Positions 16,667 to 26,220 of a stretch of 43,532 nt of DNA are shown one piece after another. Numbering within the stretch: position 1 is the stretch's first letter; each line of letters opens with the position of its first letter. A model generated the notes under the pieces. That model saw only the letters and a program-made list of their open reading frames with translations. It did no database searches and was not told where the DNA came from. Source of the DNA: Candidatus Fermentibacterota bacterium (GTDB lineage Bacteria > Fermentibacterota > Fermentibacteria > Fermentibacterales > JCC-6); NCBI GenBank assembly GCA_003646025.1, contig QNDR01000010.1, forward strand, positions 1 to 43,532, given 5' to 3'. The position numbers and the translations under genes were made by a program.

Positions 16667-17041
16667 CTATTGAAAATACTTCAGCATCTGTTGTTTTTCA
16701 GGCAGAAAGGCAGCAACTGCTCCGGCAAGACCAAGCACTATGGCAAGGCAGAATACCGGCTGACCGCAGTGAACACCTCTCAACAGCCCGCCCAGTGTTT
16801 CAACTGAAAATACCGCAGCGTAATCAACACTTCCCAGATCCTGTTCGCCAAGCCACCGAGCCACAAAGTAGCCCATTACTGAAAATACAACCACTACAAT
16901 AGCAGCGGTAAGCCACGGAAACACAGGACGACGGGGCATCAACCTTACGCTGAATCCTTCCGGCTCGGAACCACTGCTTACACTGGCTGCAAGCATCTCG
17001 TCAATTCTGTCGTTCAGTGTGTTATCAACCAATGAGTTCAT
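16667..17041 (-). CDS. Small membrane protein, putative anti-sigma factor
   Basis: 124 aa; cytosolic N-terminus then two TM segments; overlaps the 3' end of the sigma factor gene by 17 bp. Confidence 0.6.
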   Translation of the reverse strand: MNSLVDNTLNDRIDEMLAASVSSGSEPEGFSVRLMPRRPVFPWLTAAIVVVVFSVMGYFVARWLGEQDLGSVDYAAVFSVETLGGLLRGVHCGQPVFCLAIVLGLAGAVAAFLPEKQQMLKYFQ

Positions 17042-17573
17042 CCTTCCTCTCTATCAGCAGTTCCTTCAATCTTGCTCTCGCCCTGGAAAGATACACCCTT
17101 ACCGTTCCAGGGGGAATCTCCATGATCTCAGCCACCTCTGATGAGGTAAGCTCCTCAAAATAGCACAGCGTAACAAGCTGCCTGTCTCTAAAGGAAAGTT
17201 GAGATACGGCTTTCTCAAGAATGATACGGGAACCGTCGTAGGCAACTGGAAAGGAAGGGCTGAGGTTATCAAGAAATTCATCCACCCCGCTGGTTTCCAT
17301 TCTTCTGTTTCTTTTCTCTACGGCGTTAAGACAGGTTCTACGGGCAATGGCAGCAATCCACCCGGGGAATGCTGCCGGTTCTCGCAGTCTGTTCAGTTTC
17401 AGCCATCCCTTAAGGAATATGTCCTGGCACAGATCCTCAGCCATATGGTGATCTCCCGTCATCCGAAGAGCCATGGTGTAAACAAAGCCGGTGTAGTTCT
17501 TAACAAGGGTACCGTAGGAATCTCTATTCCCACCAGCGGCAGACTGCACCAGCTTTGCCGTCTCGTGTTTCAC
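17025..17573 (-). CDS. ECF-type RNA polymerase sigma factor
   Basis: 182 aa; YTMALRMTGDHHMAEDLCQDIFLKGWLKL (region 2) and LSFRDRQLVTLCYFEELTSSEVAEIMEIPPGTVRVYLSRARARLKELL (region 4). Confidence 0.94.
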   Translation of the reverse strand: MKHETAKLVQSAAGGNRDSYGTLVKNYTGFVYTMALRMTGDHHMAEDLCQDIFLKGWLKLNRLREPAAFPGWIAAIARRTCLNAVEKRNRRMETSGVDEFLDNLSPSFPVAYDGSRIILEKAVSQLSFRDRQLVTLCYFEELTSSEVAEIMEIPPGTVRVYLSRARARLKELLIERKDELIG

Positions 17574-17974
17574 GACTTCTCTGGGTCCTTCTTCACAATG
17601 AAAAGGGCAATTATAAACTTTGCCACAGCGAGCAGAGTGAGAACCAGGCCGGTAATTGTAACACCGTCAAGGTTTTCAGGAGATGAAGCCACAAGACGCA
17701 TGGCAAAAAAGCTCAGACCAAGAGCAAGAAGAAGCGTGCCATGTATGAGATTTCTCTGCCTCGGAGGTGTAGGCTTCCTTCCGGGCTCCTGGTTGATGGT
17801 TGCAATCAGCTGATCAAGAACTTCAGGAGAGGCATTGCTCTGTATGGCCTTCTCAATGAGCTGGTACTTTGCCAGTTTTCTTTTGTGGTACACCAACAGG
17901 GCAATTACAATCACTGCCGCAGGCAGTCCTATCGATGCTGTTATTGCAACAATCGGTATCAGTACTTCACCCAT
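17570..17974 (-). CDS. Small membrane protein, DUF6249-like
   Basis: 134 aa, three predicted TM stretches, YHKRKLAKYQLIEKAIQSNASPEVLDQLI linker; overlaps the sigma gene start by 4 bp. Confidence 0.65.
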   Translation of the reverse strand: MGEVLIPIVAITASIGLPAAVIVIALLVYHKRKLAKYQLIEKAIQSNASPEVLDQLIATINQEPGRKPTPPRQRNLIHGTLLLALGLSFFAMRLVASSPENLDGVTITGLVLTLLAVAKFIIALFIVKKDPEKS

Positions 17975-18357
17975 TCTGCTATCCTTTCTTCTCGGGTTAC
18001 ATACACAAGGACAGCTGAAAGGTAGCTGCTGTTACACTGTTAACCCGGTAGCGAAATCCGTACTTAAGAACAGTTTGAATCCCCTGGTTCGAAAGCTCCT
18101 GTCTCTGTCAGCTTAATATGCAAAACTTTCTCAGGTGGACAGGTGATTTCATAGAGAGACATCCCTCCCTATTCCCAGTTTTCATCCTGCTCTGTTACCG
18201 GTAAGCCAAGCCGGGGTTCTGTCTTTTGTCTGTCACCGGGAAGTTGACTATCCAGTACAACTGTACATATATTGGACACTGGCGTTTTGTCTTTGCTGAA
18301 GATGATTTCAGGTGGTTGTCTGAGAGCGAGTGTTGTTTCTCTTCAAGGAGGTTTCTG

Positions 18358-19005
18358 GTGAAATTTTTAAGTTTGCTTGTTATGGTATCTGCCGGTGTTT
18401 TCGTGTTCGGTGCCTATGCGGCAATCCAGCCTGCCACTTCAGAAGGGCAAACCATCCTCACCATGCCTGTGGTTCAGGATGCTGAATCCTCCGCTCTGGT
18501 ATCTACCCCTCCACTTGCGAACCAGATCGATCAGAATCAGCCAAGCGCCACGACCTACATGGCTGCCTTCGCTCAAACCGATCTTGCCCAGTCTTTTCAA
18601 CAGACAAACACGAATATTTCCGGTGCCGGAATCGCTTTGCACCCCGGTGTAGGCAGCTCAGATAACGTTACTATACAGCTCTGGGCTGACGGGCTTCCCA
18701 ACGCCTCGGGAACCATGCTTACCGAAGCAAGTGCCACTGGCACTGCCGGGCAATGGGTAGATGTTTACTGGACTCCTGTTGCAGTTGTTCCCGGAACAAC
18801 CTACTACCTTGTATTCACAGGCAACTCCACACTGGGAATTGACGGTGACTTAAACAACCCCTACCCCTACGGTTGTGTTTACGCCAATCCAGGATTTTCT
18901 CAGTTTGCAAGCTACGACTACGCATTTCGTACATACTACGACGATGACACAAGTCTTGAACGCTATACCTGGGCAGGCGTTAAGGCTTCCTTCAACCAGG
19001 AATAA
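18358..19005 (+). CDS. Secreted protein with a choice-of-anchor/DUF4082-like beta-sandwich domain
   Basis: RBS AAGGAGG 18346-18352, GTG start 18358; VKFLSLLVMVSAGVFVFGAYA signal; WVDVYWTPVAVVPGTTYYLVFTGNSTLGIDGD. The ORF-track start (18226) is likely too far upstream. Confidence 0.75.
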   Translation: MKFLSLLVMVSAGVFVFGAYAAIQPATSEGQTILTMPVVQDAESSALVSTPPLANQIDQNQPSATTYMAAFAQTDLAQSFQQTNTNISGAGIALHPGVGSSDNVTIQLWADGLPNASGTMLTEASATGTAGQWVDVYWTPVAVVPGTTYYLVFTGNSTLGIDGDLNNPYPYGCVYANPGFSQFASYDYAFRTYYDDDTSLERYTWAGVKASFNQE

Positions 19006-19022
19006 GTAATTTCAGCAATTAC

Positions 19023-19050
19023 CACCCCGTCAGCTCCGCCTGGCGGGGTG
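19023..19050 (+). terminator. Hairpin terminator between convergent genes
   Basis: CACCCCG (19023-19029) / CGGGGTG (19044-19050), followed by CTTAGTTT. Confidence 0.5.
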
Positions 19051-19051
19051 C

Positions 19052-20089
19052 TTAGTTTACCACCGCAACAGGTGCACCGTGGGCAAGGGAATAGTGGCCG
19101 CTTGTAATAACGGTTTCTCCCTCTGTGATCCCGTCTGTAACGGAGACAAAGCCTCTGCCGGCAGGGCCCAGAGTTACGTAACGCCAGTCGGCATGCCCGT
19201 CTGTTACAGCAAACACCATTGGCCGGTCATCACGGATAAGAACTGCCTGCTCGGGGATGACAAGAGAACCTTCGTGCTCGGCGAACACTATCTCGGTTCT
19301 GGCTGTGGCCCCGGGCCGGAGGTTCGGTATAGGGGGAACATCCACTACAACGGTACCCGAGCGGAAGCTGGGGTCTATCACAGGAGACACCGACCTTACT
19401 TCACCAACCAGAACGGTATCGTTTAAAGACGGTATTATCACAAAGGCTTTCAGGCCGGGAGTACACCGGGCAAGCTGCCTTTCATCAAGATTTACCTCTA
19501 CCTGAAGGCTCCAGGGGTCAACAAGGGTACCGAGGGGGGACCCTGGGTAAACTGTCATTCCATCCTGGGCGGTCACATCTGAGATCACACCGTTAAAACC
19601 GGCGGAGACAGCAGAATTTCCGTACTGGGTTCTGGCACTTGAAAGGGATGCGGAAGCAGCTTCCAGACCGGTTGTCTGTCTAAGCATGCTCCTTACGCCA
19701 TCGGTTATCTCACCGCGGTAATTATCTATCTCAAACTGGTAGAGAGCCTGTGCGTTTCTGTACTCGCTGTTGGCGGCAGACAGGTTGGACGCGTGCTGGC
19801 CACTGGCTACTCTGAAGATAACTTCTCCCTCTGAGAATTCCTCTCCCTCGTACTCCGGTGCCTGAACGATCTGACCCTGTATCTGCGCTGTAAGTGTCTG
19901 CGTTCTTCTGCTTGATACCCTTCCAGTTGAGGAAATTACTTCGTAAAGAACATCAATTGCCGCAACAGACGCTGTAACAGGAAGAGGAGATGGCTCCAGG
20001 GTTTCTCTTTCAAGTTCTTCCTTGTCTCCGCATCCTGAGAAAAGAATGAAACTTACGGTAAACAGAAAAAGACTAATTCTCCGGAACAT
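19052..20089 (-). CDS. RND efflux periplasmic adaptor (HlyD/MFP family) lipoprotein
   Basis: MFRRISLFLFTVSFILFSGCGDKEELERE start with RBS GGAGGAGG; VSSRRTQTLTAQIQGQIVQAPEYEGEEFSEGEVIFRV; AGFNGVISDVTAQDGMTVYPGSPLGTLVD; IPEQAVLIRDDRPMVFAV. Confidence 0.92.
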   Translation of the reverse strand: MFRRISLFLFTVSFILFSGCGDKEELERETLEPSPLPVTASVAAIDVLYEVISSTGRVSSRRTQTLTAQIQGQIVQAPEYEGEEFSEGEVIFRVASGQHASNLSAANSEYRNAQALYQFEIDNYRGEITDGVRSMLRQTTGLEAASASLSSARTQYGNSAVSAGFNGVISDVTAQDGMTVYPGSPLGTLVDPWSLQVEVNLDERQLARCTPGLKAFVIIPSLNDTVLVGEVRSVSPVIDPSFRSGTVVVDVPPIPNLRPGATARTEIVFAEHEGSLVIPEQAVLIRDDRPMVFAVTDGHADWRYVTLGPAGRGFVSVTDGITEGETVITSGHYSLAHGAPVAVVN

Positions 20090-23000
20090 GATTTTTCCTC
20101 CTCCGGGAAGTGATCTGGATAAGAGCCGGTAAAGTAACAAGCACAAGCGGTGTTGAAATAACCATACCGCAAACCACTGTAAAAGCCAGAGTTCCCCACA
20201 GGTCCTGGCTTGAGATGGGCCATAGAACAAGTGGAAGCAATCCCAGAACCGTGGTGGCTGTGGTCTGCAGAATCGGTCTCAGTCTTTCTCCTACAACTTC
20301 ATCTACCGCTTTGCGCAGGTCCATACCTGCCCTTTTCTTTTTTTCGAAACTGTCTATTAAAAGAATTGAATTGTTTACCGCGATTCCGACAAGGAAAACA
20401 CTTCCAACGTAGGCTTCAGGACTGAAAATCCTGTCAAAAGCCCAGAACCCGGCTGCAACACCCACAAGAGCCATGGGAATAACCGCCAGTATGTACAGAG
20501 GAGCCGTAAAGCTTTCGAAAACAACAGCTGTAACAGCAAACACCGCGAGTATGGCCAGAGCAACCAGAAGGTTCATATCCATGCCCTCTTCTTCTGCCAG
20601 CCAGTCCGGCAGGAAGGTTGTGTCTTCGTACACTCTGTAGCCTGAAGGAAGCTCAAGGCTGGTCAGCAGAGAGTTCCGGAACCGGGCTGCCATTCTTTCC
20701 GCCCCCATGAACGAGTAGGCAACTGTACGCACATACTCTCCGTCTTCCCTGTTTACAGACCCCTGAACCCCTACGGTATCTATACTTATTACATCGCGCA
20801 TTCTCATAAAACCGTCTCTTGTGGCTATTCTGCTGTCGAGAATTTCGCTTAGCTCCGGGTCTTTCTGACCTTCCAGACGGAAGGTCAGATCTGTTGTCTG
20901 ATCTCCTATTCTTATCTGAGCTCCGTACCCGCCGGCCATGTTGTACCTCAGAGCCATCACAAGCTGGTAGGGATTTATACCCAGATCGGCAAGCTCTATT
21001 CTGTCAAATACAATGGCCAGCTGATCTCTGTTCGCCATTCGCGGGTTCCAGTTTATGTCTACCTCTTCCACTCTGGGATGCCGTTCCAGGAGTGTTTTGA
21101 GATTGAGGGCAATACCCCGGAGACCTTCGTAGTCAAAACCCCGCAGTTCCACTGTCTGCATCATACCGGCACTGCTGCCCGGGTTGTTCCAGTATCCCTC
21201 GGGGCTGATACCGCCAACGTATATCCTCTGAATACCACCTATGGTGGTTGCAAGAGCAACGGCTTCAGACTCTATCCGCAGTGCGGTTCCATTGAGCAGA
21301 GCTTCCTGATCAAACAGGGCGTACACATTTCCACTTTCACCGTACACATTTGTTCTTGTGGAAACGATACCTTCCCGCCCGGCAACTATTTCTTCAAACC
21401 TTGTGGCAACTTCATCGGTTATCTCCTGAGGCGTTCCAGGCGGGAAAGAGTAGAACACTATCAGGTAATCCCGCTGGCCTCCGAAATTCCATGTTCTACC
21501 GTGCTCAACTTTGGCAAGAAGGACGTAAACCGAGCCTGCAATCAGAAGAATGGTGAAAATCACAGGAATCCAGGGCTTGTGGTGAAGAACTGACACTGCC
21601 TTTGCAAGTGCTCTGTCCCACTTTCTCTGACGGTACCAGCTTCCTTTTTTCCAGTGCCCGGCTATGGATGGAACGAATGTAAGACACACGGCATAAGATG
21701 CCATAAGAGTCGCCGCCACGGTGAAAGCGAAAGGTCTGTAATAAATACGCAGAACACCCTCGCTTGCAAGAAGAGGCACAAGCGCCACAAGGGTGGTCAG
21801 TATACCCCCCAGTACAGGCATTGCGACTTCTTTTGCCCCGGTTGCGGCAGCTTCAATGGCATTCATGCCCTGTCTGCGCCTGTAGGCTATGGCTTCCATA
21901 ACAACAACAGCACCGTCAACCAGCAGACCGAAAGCAATCGCAAGAGCGCTGAGAGTGAGCACATTGATGCTGTACCCTGCAAGAAACACAGCTGTTACAG
22001 CAAGAGCACTGCTAAACAGTATGGAGCTTAGAATAAGCGGTGTGGTAAGCGGACTGGGATTAAGAATGAGAAGAATCAGCATTATCAGCGCCAGCGAAAC
22101 AAGAGCTCTCCAGGAAAGAGCTCTGAGATCGTTTGTAATGTCTTCTGTACCGTCTTCGGTGAGATCCAGCATTATTCCTACAGGAAGGTCCTGCTGTATT
22201 TTCTCCACCTCCTGTTTTACCGCAGCCGCAACTCTCACTGCGTTGCTGCCGGCAGTACGGTCTATCTCCATGGTTATCTGATCAAGACCGTTGTATCTGA
22301 AAATAAGCCCGGAGTTCTCGGAGTAACTCTGGTATATACCGTGGGAGATATCGTCCAGGGTTACAAAATCTGTGCCTGACCGCTTTACAACAAGCTGCTT
22401 CATCTCCCACAGAGACACTGGGACACTTGAAACCCGCAGCACCGCTTCCAGTGCGTTGGAATCTGTGACTACCCCTACATTTCTGTCTACAATGCCGTTC
22501 TGGATCGAGGAAACAACCTGAGCAAGGGTTAGGTCCAGCGACCTGAGTGCCTCCATGTCCAGATCTATAAGAACTTCCTCGGAACCCAGTCCTTCAACTA
22601 TTACGGAACTTACCCCGTCTATTCTTTCAAGGCGGGGAACAACAATGTCCTCAGCAAGATTTTTAAGGATGGATTTCTCCGCGCCGGTAATTGCGTAGAT
22701 CAGAAAACCCTCGCTGTCCATTTCCCGGGGTATTGCCTGCGTAATTGTACTGGCGGATACATTCCCCGGAAGGTCATCCCTTATCATTGAGATCCGCTCG
22801 GTGAGCTCCATGGACGCCACATCCATATCGGTACCCTGGGCAAAGGAAACCGTAACCACACTTCTGCCCTCGCTGGAAGAGGACGAAACATCCTTGACAC
22901 CCCGCAGCTGTCTGGCGGCTTCCTCGATGGGTCTTGTAAGCTGTTCACACACAGCCTCAGGGTCTGCGCCGTACCAGCCGGTTACCACATTCAGCTCGGG

Positions 23001-23120
23001 AAGAGTTGTGCTTGGCGAGCCCTCAATGGGGATCCGGAAAAAACTTACCACAGCCAGACCCAGAAGAGCCATGAAAACAATGGCGGTTCCACGGGGCCTT
23101 TTGAGAATACCGGCAATCAC
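20073..23120 (-). CDS. RND efflux transporter permease (AcrB/HAE1-like), second of tandem pair
   Basis: 1015 aa; MIAGILKRPRGTAIVFMALLGLAVVSFFRIPIEGSPSTTLPELNVVTGWYGADPEAVCEQLTRPIE; GERLRPILQTTATTVLGLLPLVL. Confidence 0.95.
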   Translation of the reverse strand: MIAGILKRPRGTAIVFMALLGLAVVSFFRIPIEGSPSTTLPELNVVTGWYGADPEAVCEQLTRPIEEAARQLRGVKDVSSSSSEGRSVVTVSFAQGTDMDVASMELTERISMIRDDLPGNVSASTITQAIPREMDSEGFLIYAITGAEKSILKNLAEDIVVPRLERIDGVSSVIVEGLGSEEVLIDLDMEALRSLDLTLAQVVSSIQNGIVDRNVGVVTDSNALEAVLRVSSVPVSLWEMKQLVVKRSGTDFVTLDDISHGIYQSYSENSGLIFRYNGLDQITMEIDRTAGSNAVRVAAAVKQEVEKIQQDLPVGIMLDLTEDGTEDITNDLRALSWRALVSLALIMLILLILNPSPLTTPLILSSILFSSALAVTAVFLAGYSINVLTLSALAIAFGLLVDGAVVVMEAIAYRRRQGMNAIEAAATGAKEVAMPVLGGILTTLVALVPLLASEGVLRIYYRPFAFTVAATLMASYAVCLTFVPSIAGHWKKGSWYRQRKWDRALAKAVSVLHHKPWIPVIFTILLIAGSVYVLLAKVEHGRTWNFGGQRDYLIVFYSFPPGTPQEITDEVATRFEEIVAGREGIVSTRTNVYGESGNVYALFDQEALLNGTALRIESEAVALATTIGGIQRIYVGGISPEGYWNNPGSSAGMMQTVELRGFDYEGLRGIALNLKTLLERHPRVEEVDINWNPRMANRDQLAIVFDRIELADLGINPYQLVMALRYNMAGGYGAQIRIGDQTTDLTFRLEGQKDPELSEILDSRIATRDGFMRMRDVISIDTVGVQGSVNREDGEYVRTVAYSFMGAERMAARFRNSLLTSLELPSGYRVYEDTTFLPDWLAEEEGMDMNLLVALAILAVFAVTAVVFESFTAPLYILAVIPMALVGVAAGFWAFDRIFSPEAYVGSVFLVGIAVNNSILLIDSFEKKKRAGMDLRKAVDEVVGERLRPILQTTATTVLGLLPLVLWPISSQDLWGTLAFTVVCGMVISTPLVLVTLPALIQITSRRRKNHVPEN

Positions 23121-26113
23121 GACTGGCTCTTCTCTCTCACCAGTACGCTGTAAAGAACCGGAACAACAACAAGGGTAAGAAGGGTGGCAACAGAGATTCC
23201 ACAGATAACCGCTATGGCCAGAGGCTGCCTCAGTGCTGCTCCCTCACCCAGGCCGACTGCCATGGGAAGAAGACCCAGCACAGTTGTTACCGTTGTCATA
23301 AGTACAGGTCGAAACCTGTCTCTTCCTGCGTCTATAACAGCCTGTCTTACCGAAAGACCGGTTTTACGCAACTGGGTAATACGCTCTACCAGCAGGATTC
23401 CGTCATTCACCACGATTCCCGAAAGAATAACAAGACCAATACCGGAAAGAGCGTTCCAGCTCTGTCCAAAGACAGCAAGACCTGCAACTACTCCTATTAC
23501 ACCCAGAGGAACTGTGATCATTATTATCAGAGGTTCAACAAAGGACTCGAACTGAACGGCCAGAAGAACATAAACCAGAGCTATGGCCAGCAGCGCAGCC
23601 AGAATAAGACTTGAAGCAGTTCTGCTCATCTCTTCTATTTCAGCGCCTGTTCGAAGTTTTACAGGCTCGCCGCGAAGAACGGAATCTGCCAGGTCTGTGA
23701 TTACTCCAGCGGTTCCGGCCATGTTGGTTCCGCTGCCCTGAATAAAAACACCCACTGCTCTGTTCCCCTGATAGTGCTCTATGAACCCGGGAGTCTGCCG
23801 GACAAAAGTACTCACGATCCTGTCTACCTGAATCAGAGTTCCGTTTGCCTGAACAGAGCGCTGGAACAGAGAATCAACAGGTATTCCTTCCCCGCTGCCT
23901 GCAAGCAGCAGTACATCAATTTTCTCATCCTGACGGTAGTAAGTGGTTGCCACAATACCTCTGGAAAGGCTTTCAAGGTAGTCTGCAATGTCATCTGCAG
24001 AAATACCCAGAAGCTCGAGAAGTTCCCTGTCCGGTCTGACCACGATTTCAGGTTTGCCGGGCAGGAAATTAACATCCACGCTTACAACACCGTCTATTCC
24101 GTTCTGCGAAGACTCCGCAAGAACCTGTGCCGCCTGGAGGTCTGTTTCTATGCTTTCACCTTCAACGTAGATGGTGAAACCGCTTCCCCCACCCAGTATC
24201 TCCCCCAGAAGGGTTCCTCTGGGTCCAACCTGAAGGGGAAAGCTGAAAACCTCATCCCAGGCATCACGGATAGGTTGAATGGCCATGTCTGCATCGTGTG
24301 CATTCTCAAACTCGCTTACAGACAGGGCATCAACGCCCTCATCAGCCCGAACACCAATACGCCCGCTGGTCCACTGCGCTCCGGCACTGGAAGCCATCTC
24401 ACTGACCGCCGTTGAAAGATCAACAAGCTGCTGCATTGAAGTTCCTTCAGGTGCACTGAAAGTCATTTCAAGTTCACGGGCAGGTGTGTCGGGAAGAAGC
24501 TGCATTGGAAGCAGAAGAGCCCCAAGAAAAGCGGCAGCAGTAATCAGAAAAGTGATAACAAGCACTCTTTTACGCCTGTTCAGGAACCGGTCCATTGTGA
24601 TGGCATATCTTTCTTTCATGCCGCCTGTTACATCTTCTGTTAACTTTGTTTTCCTGATACGGGATGCAAGGGCTGGAATAACCGTTACCGCAACAAGCAG
24701 ACTTGCCAGAAGGGCAGAGCCAACAGCCAGCGCCTGGTCACGAAAAAGCTGGCTTGTAATTCCCTCCATGTATACAACCGGGAAGAAAACCACAATTGTG
24801 GTGAGTGTGCTGGCCACTATGGCCGGGCCTACTTCTGCGGTACCTGAAGTAGCCGCGCTTACTCTGGCTTCACCCTTTTCCCGTCTTCTGAAAATGGCCT
24901 CCAGTACAACAACAGCGTTGTCTACCAGAAGGCCTGTACCCAGAGCCAGCCCTCCCAGAGACATGATGTTGACGGTTACACCGGCCAGGTATAGGAAGAA
25001 CAGAGCAAGAGCAATACTGAGAGGAAGGGAGAGACCGAGGATAAGAGGGCTTTTCCAGTCTCGCAGGAAGAAGAAAAGAACACCGAAAGCAAGGATTCCA
25101 CCGAGTATAAGAGCCTCTACAACACCGCCTATCGATTCTTCTATAAACTCCGCATCGTTCTGAATAATTTCGAGAGAAACACCTTCATGGGCCTGGTTCA
25201 GCTCATCGAGTATGGCCTTTACCTCTGATGCCACCTCAACGGTGTTGGCCTCCGCCATCTTTCTTACTCGAAGAATGATTGCCCGTTCTCCGTTGTAGCT
25301 TGCCCATTCGGTGGGAGGTTTCTCTGCTATGTAGACATCCGCTATTGAACCCAGGAGCAGAGGTGTTTCTCCCAGCGAGCCTACAACTGTGTTCTTCACA
25401 TCTTCAAGAGATTCAAACTCCCCCTGGAGAGACAGGAAAAACTCCTTGTCACCGTCGCGGACCTGCCCGCCTGAAGAGGTTGCATTCGCTCCGTTTATTG
25501 CAGCGGCAACACTGGCCGGATCAATTCCCAGCTCCTCTACTGCACCGTCGCGAAGTCTTACGTAAACCGCAGGGGAAGCCTCTCCGTCAATCTCGCACGC
25601 CGCAACACCGTCTGCCTGTTCTATTCTGGTGGCAATAACCCTTCTTGAAAAATCGGTGATATCTGTCCATCCGCCGTCCATTGTGAGAAGAATCTCCATG
25701 AAAGGTCTGCTGGAAGGATCGTAATCGACTATTGTTGGCCTTTCCGCGGCGTCGGGGAGCGACCAGCTGGCAACATCCAGCTTTTCGCGGACCTCCAGCC
25801 TGGTGTAGTCCATATTGGCTCCCCAGTCGAACTCCAGCGTGATCCTGCTCATATCTCCGTAAGACCTTGAGGAGTACGAACGAAGCCCTCTTACACCGGC
25901 AAGCGCATCTTCCAGTGGATCGGTAACGAGCCGCTCCACCTCGTATGGGCTGGATGAAGGATACCTCGTTTCAATGGATATTCTGGGATACTCCACAGAA
26001 GGCAGAAGGTCCACCGGCATCTGAAGCACTGCAATGACACCAAGAACCGCGGCGACGACGGAAACAACTGTAACGGCAACAGGCCTGGAAACGGCAATAA
26101 TAGACAGTTTCAA
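23117..26113 (-). CDS. RND efflux transporter permease (AcrB/HAE1-like), first of tandem pair
   Basis: 998 aa; VLQMPVDLLPSVEYPRISIETRYPSSSPYEVERLVTDPLEDAL; ALGTGLLVDNAVVVLEAIFRR; DRFRPVLMTTVTTVLGLLPMAVG. Confidence 0.95.
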   Translation of the reverse strand: MKLSIIAVSRPVAVTVVSVVAAVLGVIAVLQMPVDLLPSVEYPRISIETRYPSSSPYEVERLVTDPLEDALAGVRGLRSYSSRSYGDMSRITLEFDWGANMDYTRLEVREKLDVASWSLPDAAERPTIVDYDPSSRPFMEILLTMDGGWTDITDFSRRVIATRIEQADGVAACEIDGEASPAVYVRLRDGAVEELGIDPASVAAAINGANATSSGGQVRDGDKEFFLSLQGEFESLEDVKNTVVGSLGETPLLLGSIADVYIAEKPPTEWASYNGERAIILRVRKMAEANTVEVASEVKAILDELNQAHEGVSLEIIQNDAEFIEESIGGVVEALILGGILAFGVLFFFLRDWKSPLILGLSLPLSIALALFFLYLAGVTVNIMSLGGLALGTGLLVDNAVVVLEAIFRRREKGEARVSAATSGTAEVGPAIVASTLTTIVVFFPVVYMEGITSQLFRDQALAVGSALLASLLVAVTVIPALASRIRKTKLTEDVTGGMKERYAITMDRFLNRRKRVLVITFLITAAAFLGALLLPMQLLPDTPARELEMTFSAPEGTSMQQLVDLSTAVSEMASSAGAQWTSGRIGVRADEGVDALSVSEFENAHDADMAIQPIRDAWDEVFSFPLQVGPRGTLLGEILGGGSGFTIYVEGESIETDLQAAQVLAESSQNGIDGVVSVDVNFLPGKPEIVVRPDRELLELLGISADDIADYLESLSRGIVATTYYRQDEKIDVLLLAGSGEGIPVDSLFQRSVQANGTLIQVDRIVSTFVRQTPGFIEHYQGNRAVGVFIQGSGTNMAGTAGVITDLADSVLRGEPVKLRTGAEIEEMSRTASSLILAALLAIALVYVLLAVQFESFVEPLIIMITVPLGVIGVVAGLAVFGQSWNALSGIGLVILSGIVVNDGILLVERITQLRKTGLSVRQAVIDAGRDRFRPVLMTTVTTVLGLLPMAVGLGEGAALRQPLAIAVICGISVATLLTLVVVPVLYSVLVREKSQS

Positions 26114-26220
26114 GCAGATCCCCCTCTCTCAAGGGCAGTCGAATTTTGATTCTGATGGTGTAAGCTAACAAAATAGCATTCGATTTGGCAAATTCTATTA
26201 CACTTTGTTACCGTTTGTGT

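Noticed and set aside
18065-18110. TTTGAATCCCCTGGTTCGAAAG, superficially like a tRNA T-arm
   Set aside because: No cloverleaf (D-arm, anticodon stem, CCA-proximal acceptor) could be built on either strand.
18190-18230. Sequence AAGCCAAGCCGGGGTTCTGTC, whose reverse complement resembles the conserved 3' end of RNase P RNA (GACAGAACCCGGCTTA)
   Set aside because: It carries an insertion relative to the consensus, the expected P4 partner (GAGGAAAGTCC-type) is not found in the ~400 nt where the 5' end would lie, and that span would overlap a good CDS with a strong RBS. An Infernal search for bacterial RNase P would settle it.
24279-25163. 294-aa plus-strand ORF
   Set aside because: Antisense of the RND permease; low-complexity Ser/Arg/Thr-rich shadow.
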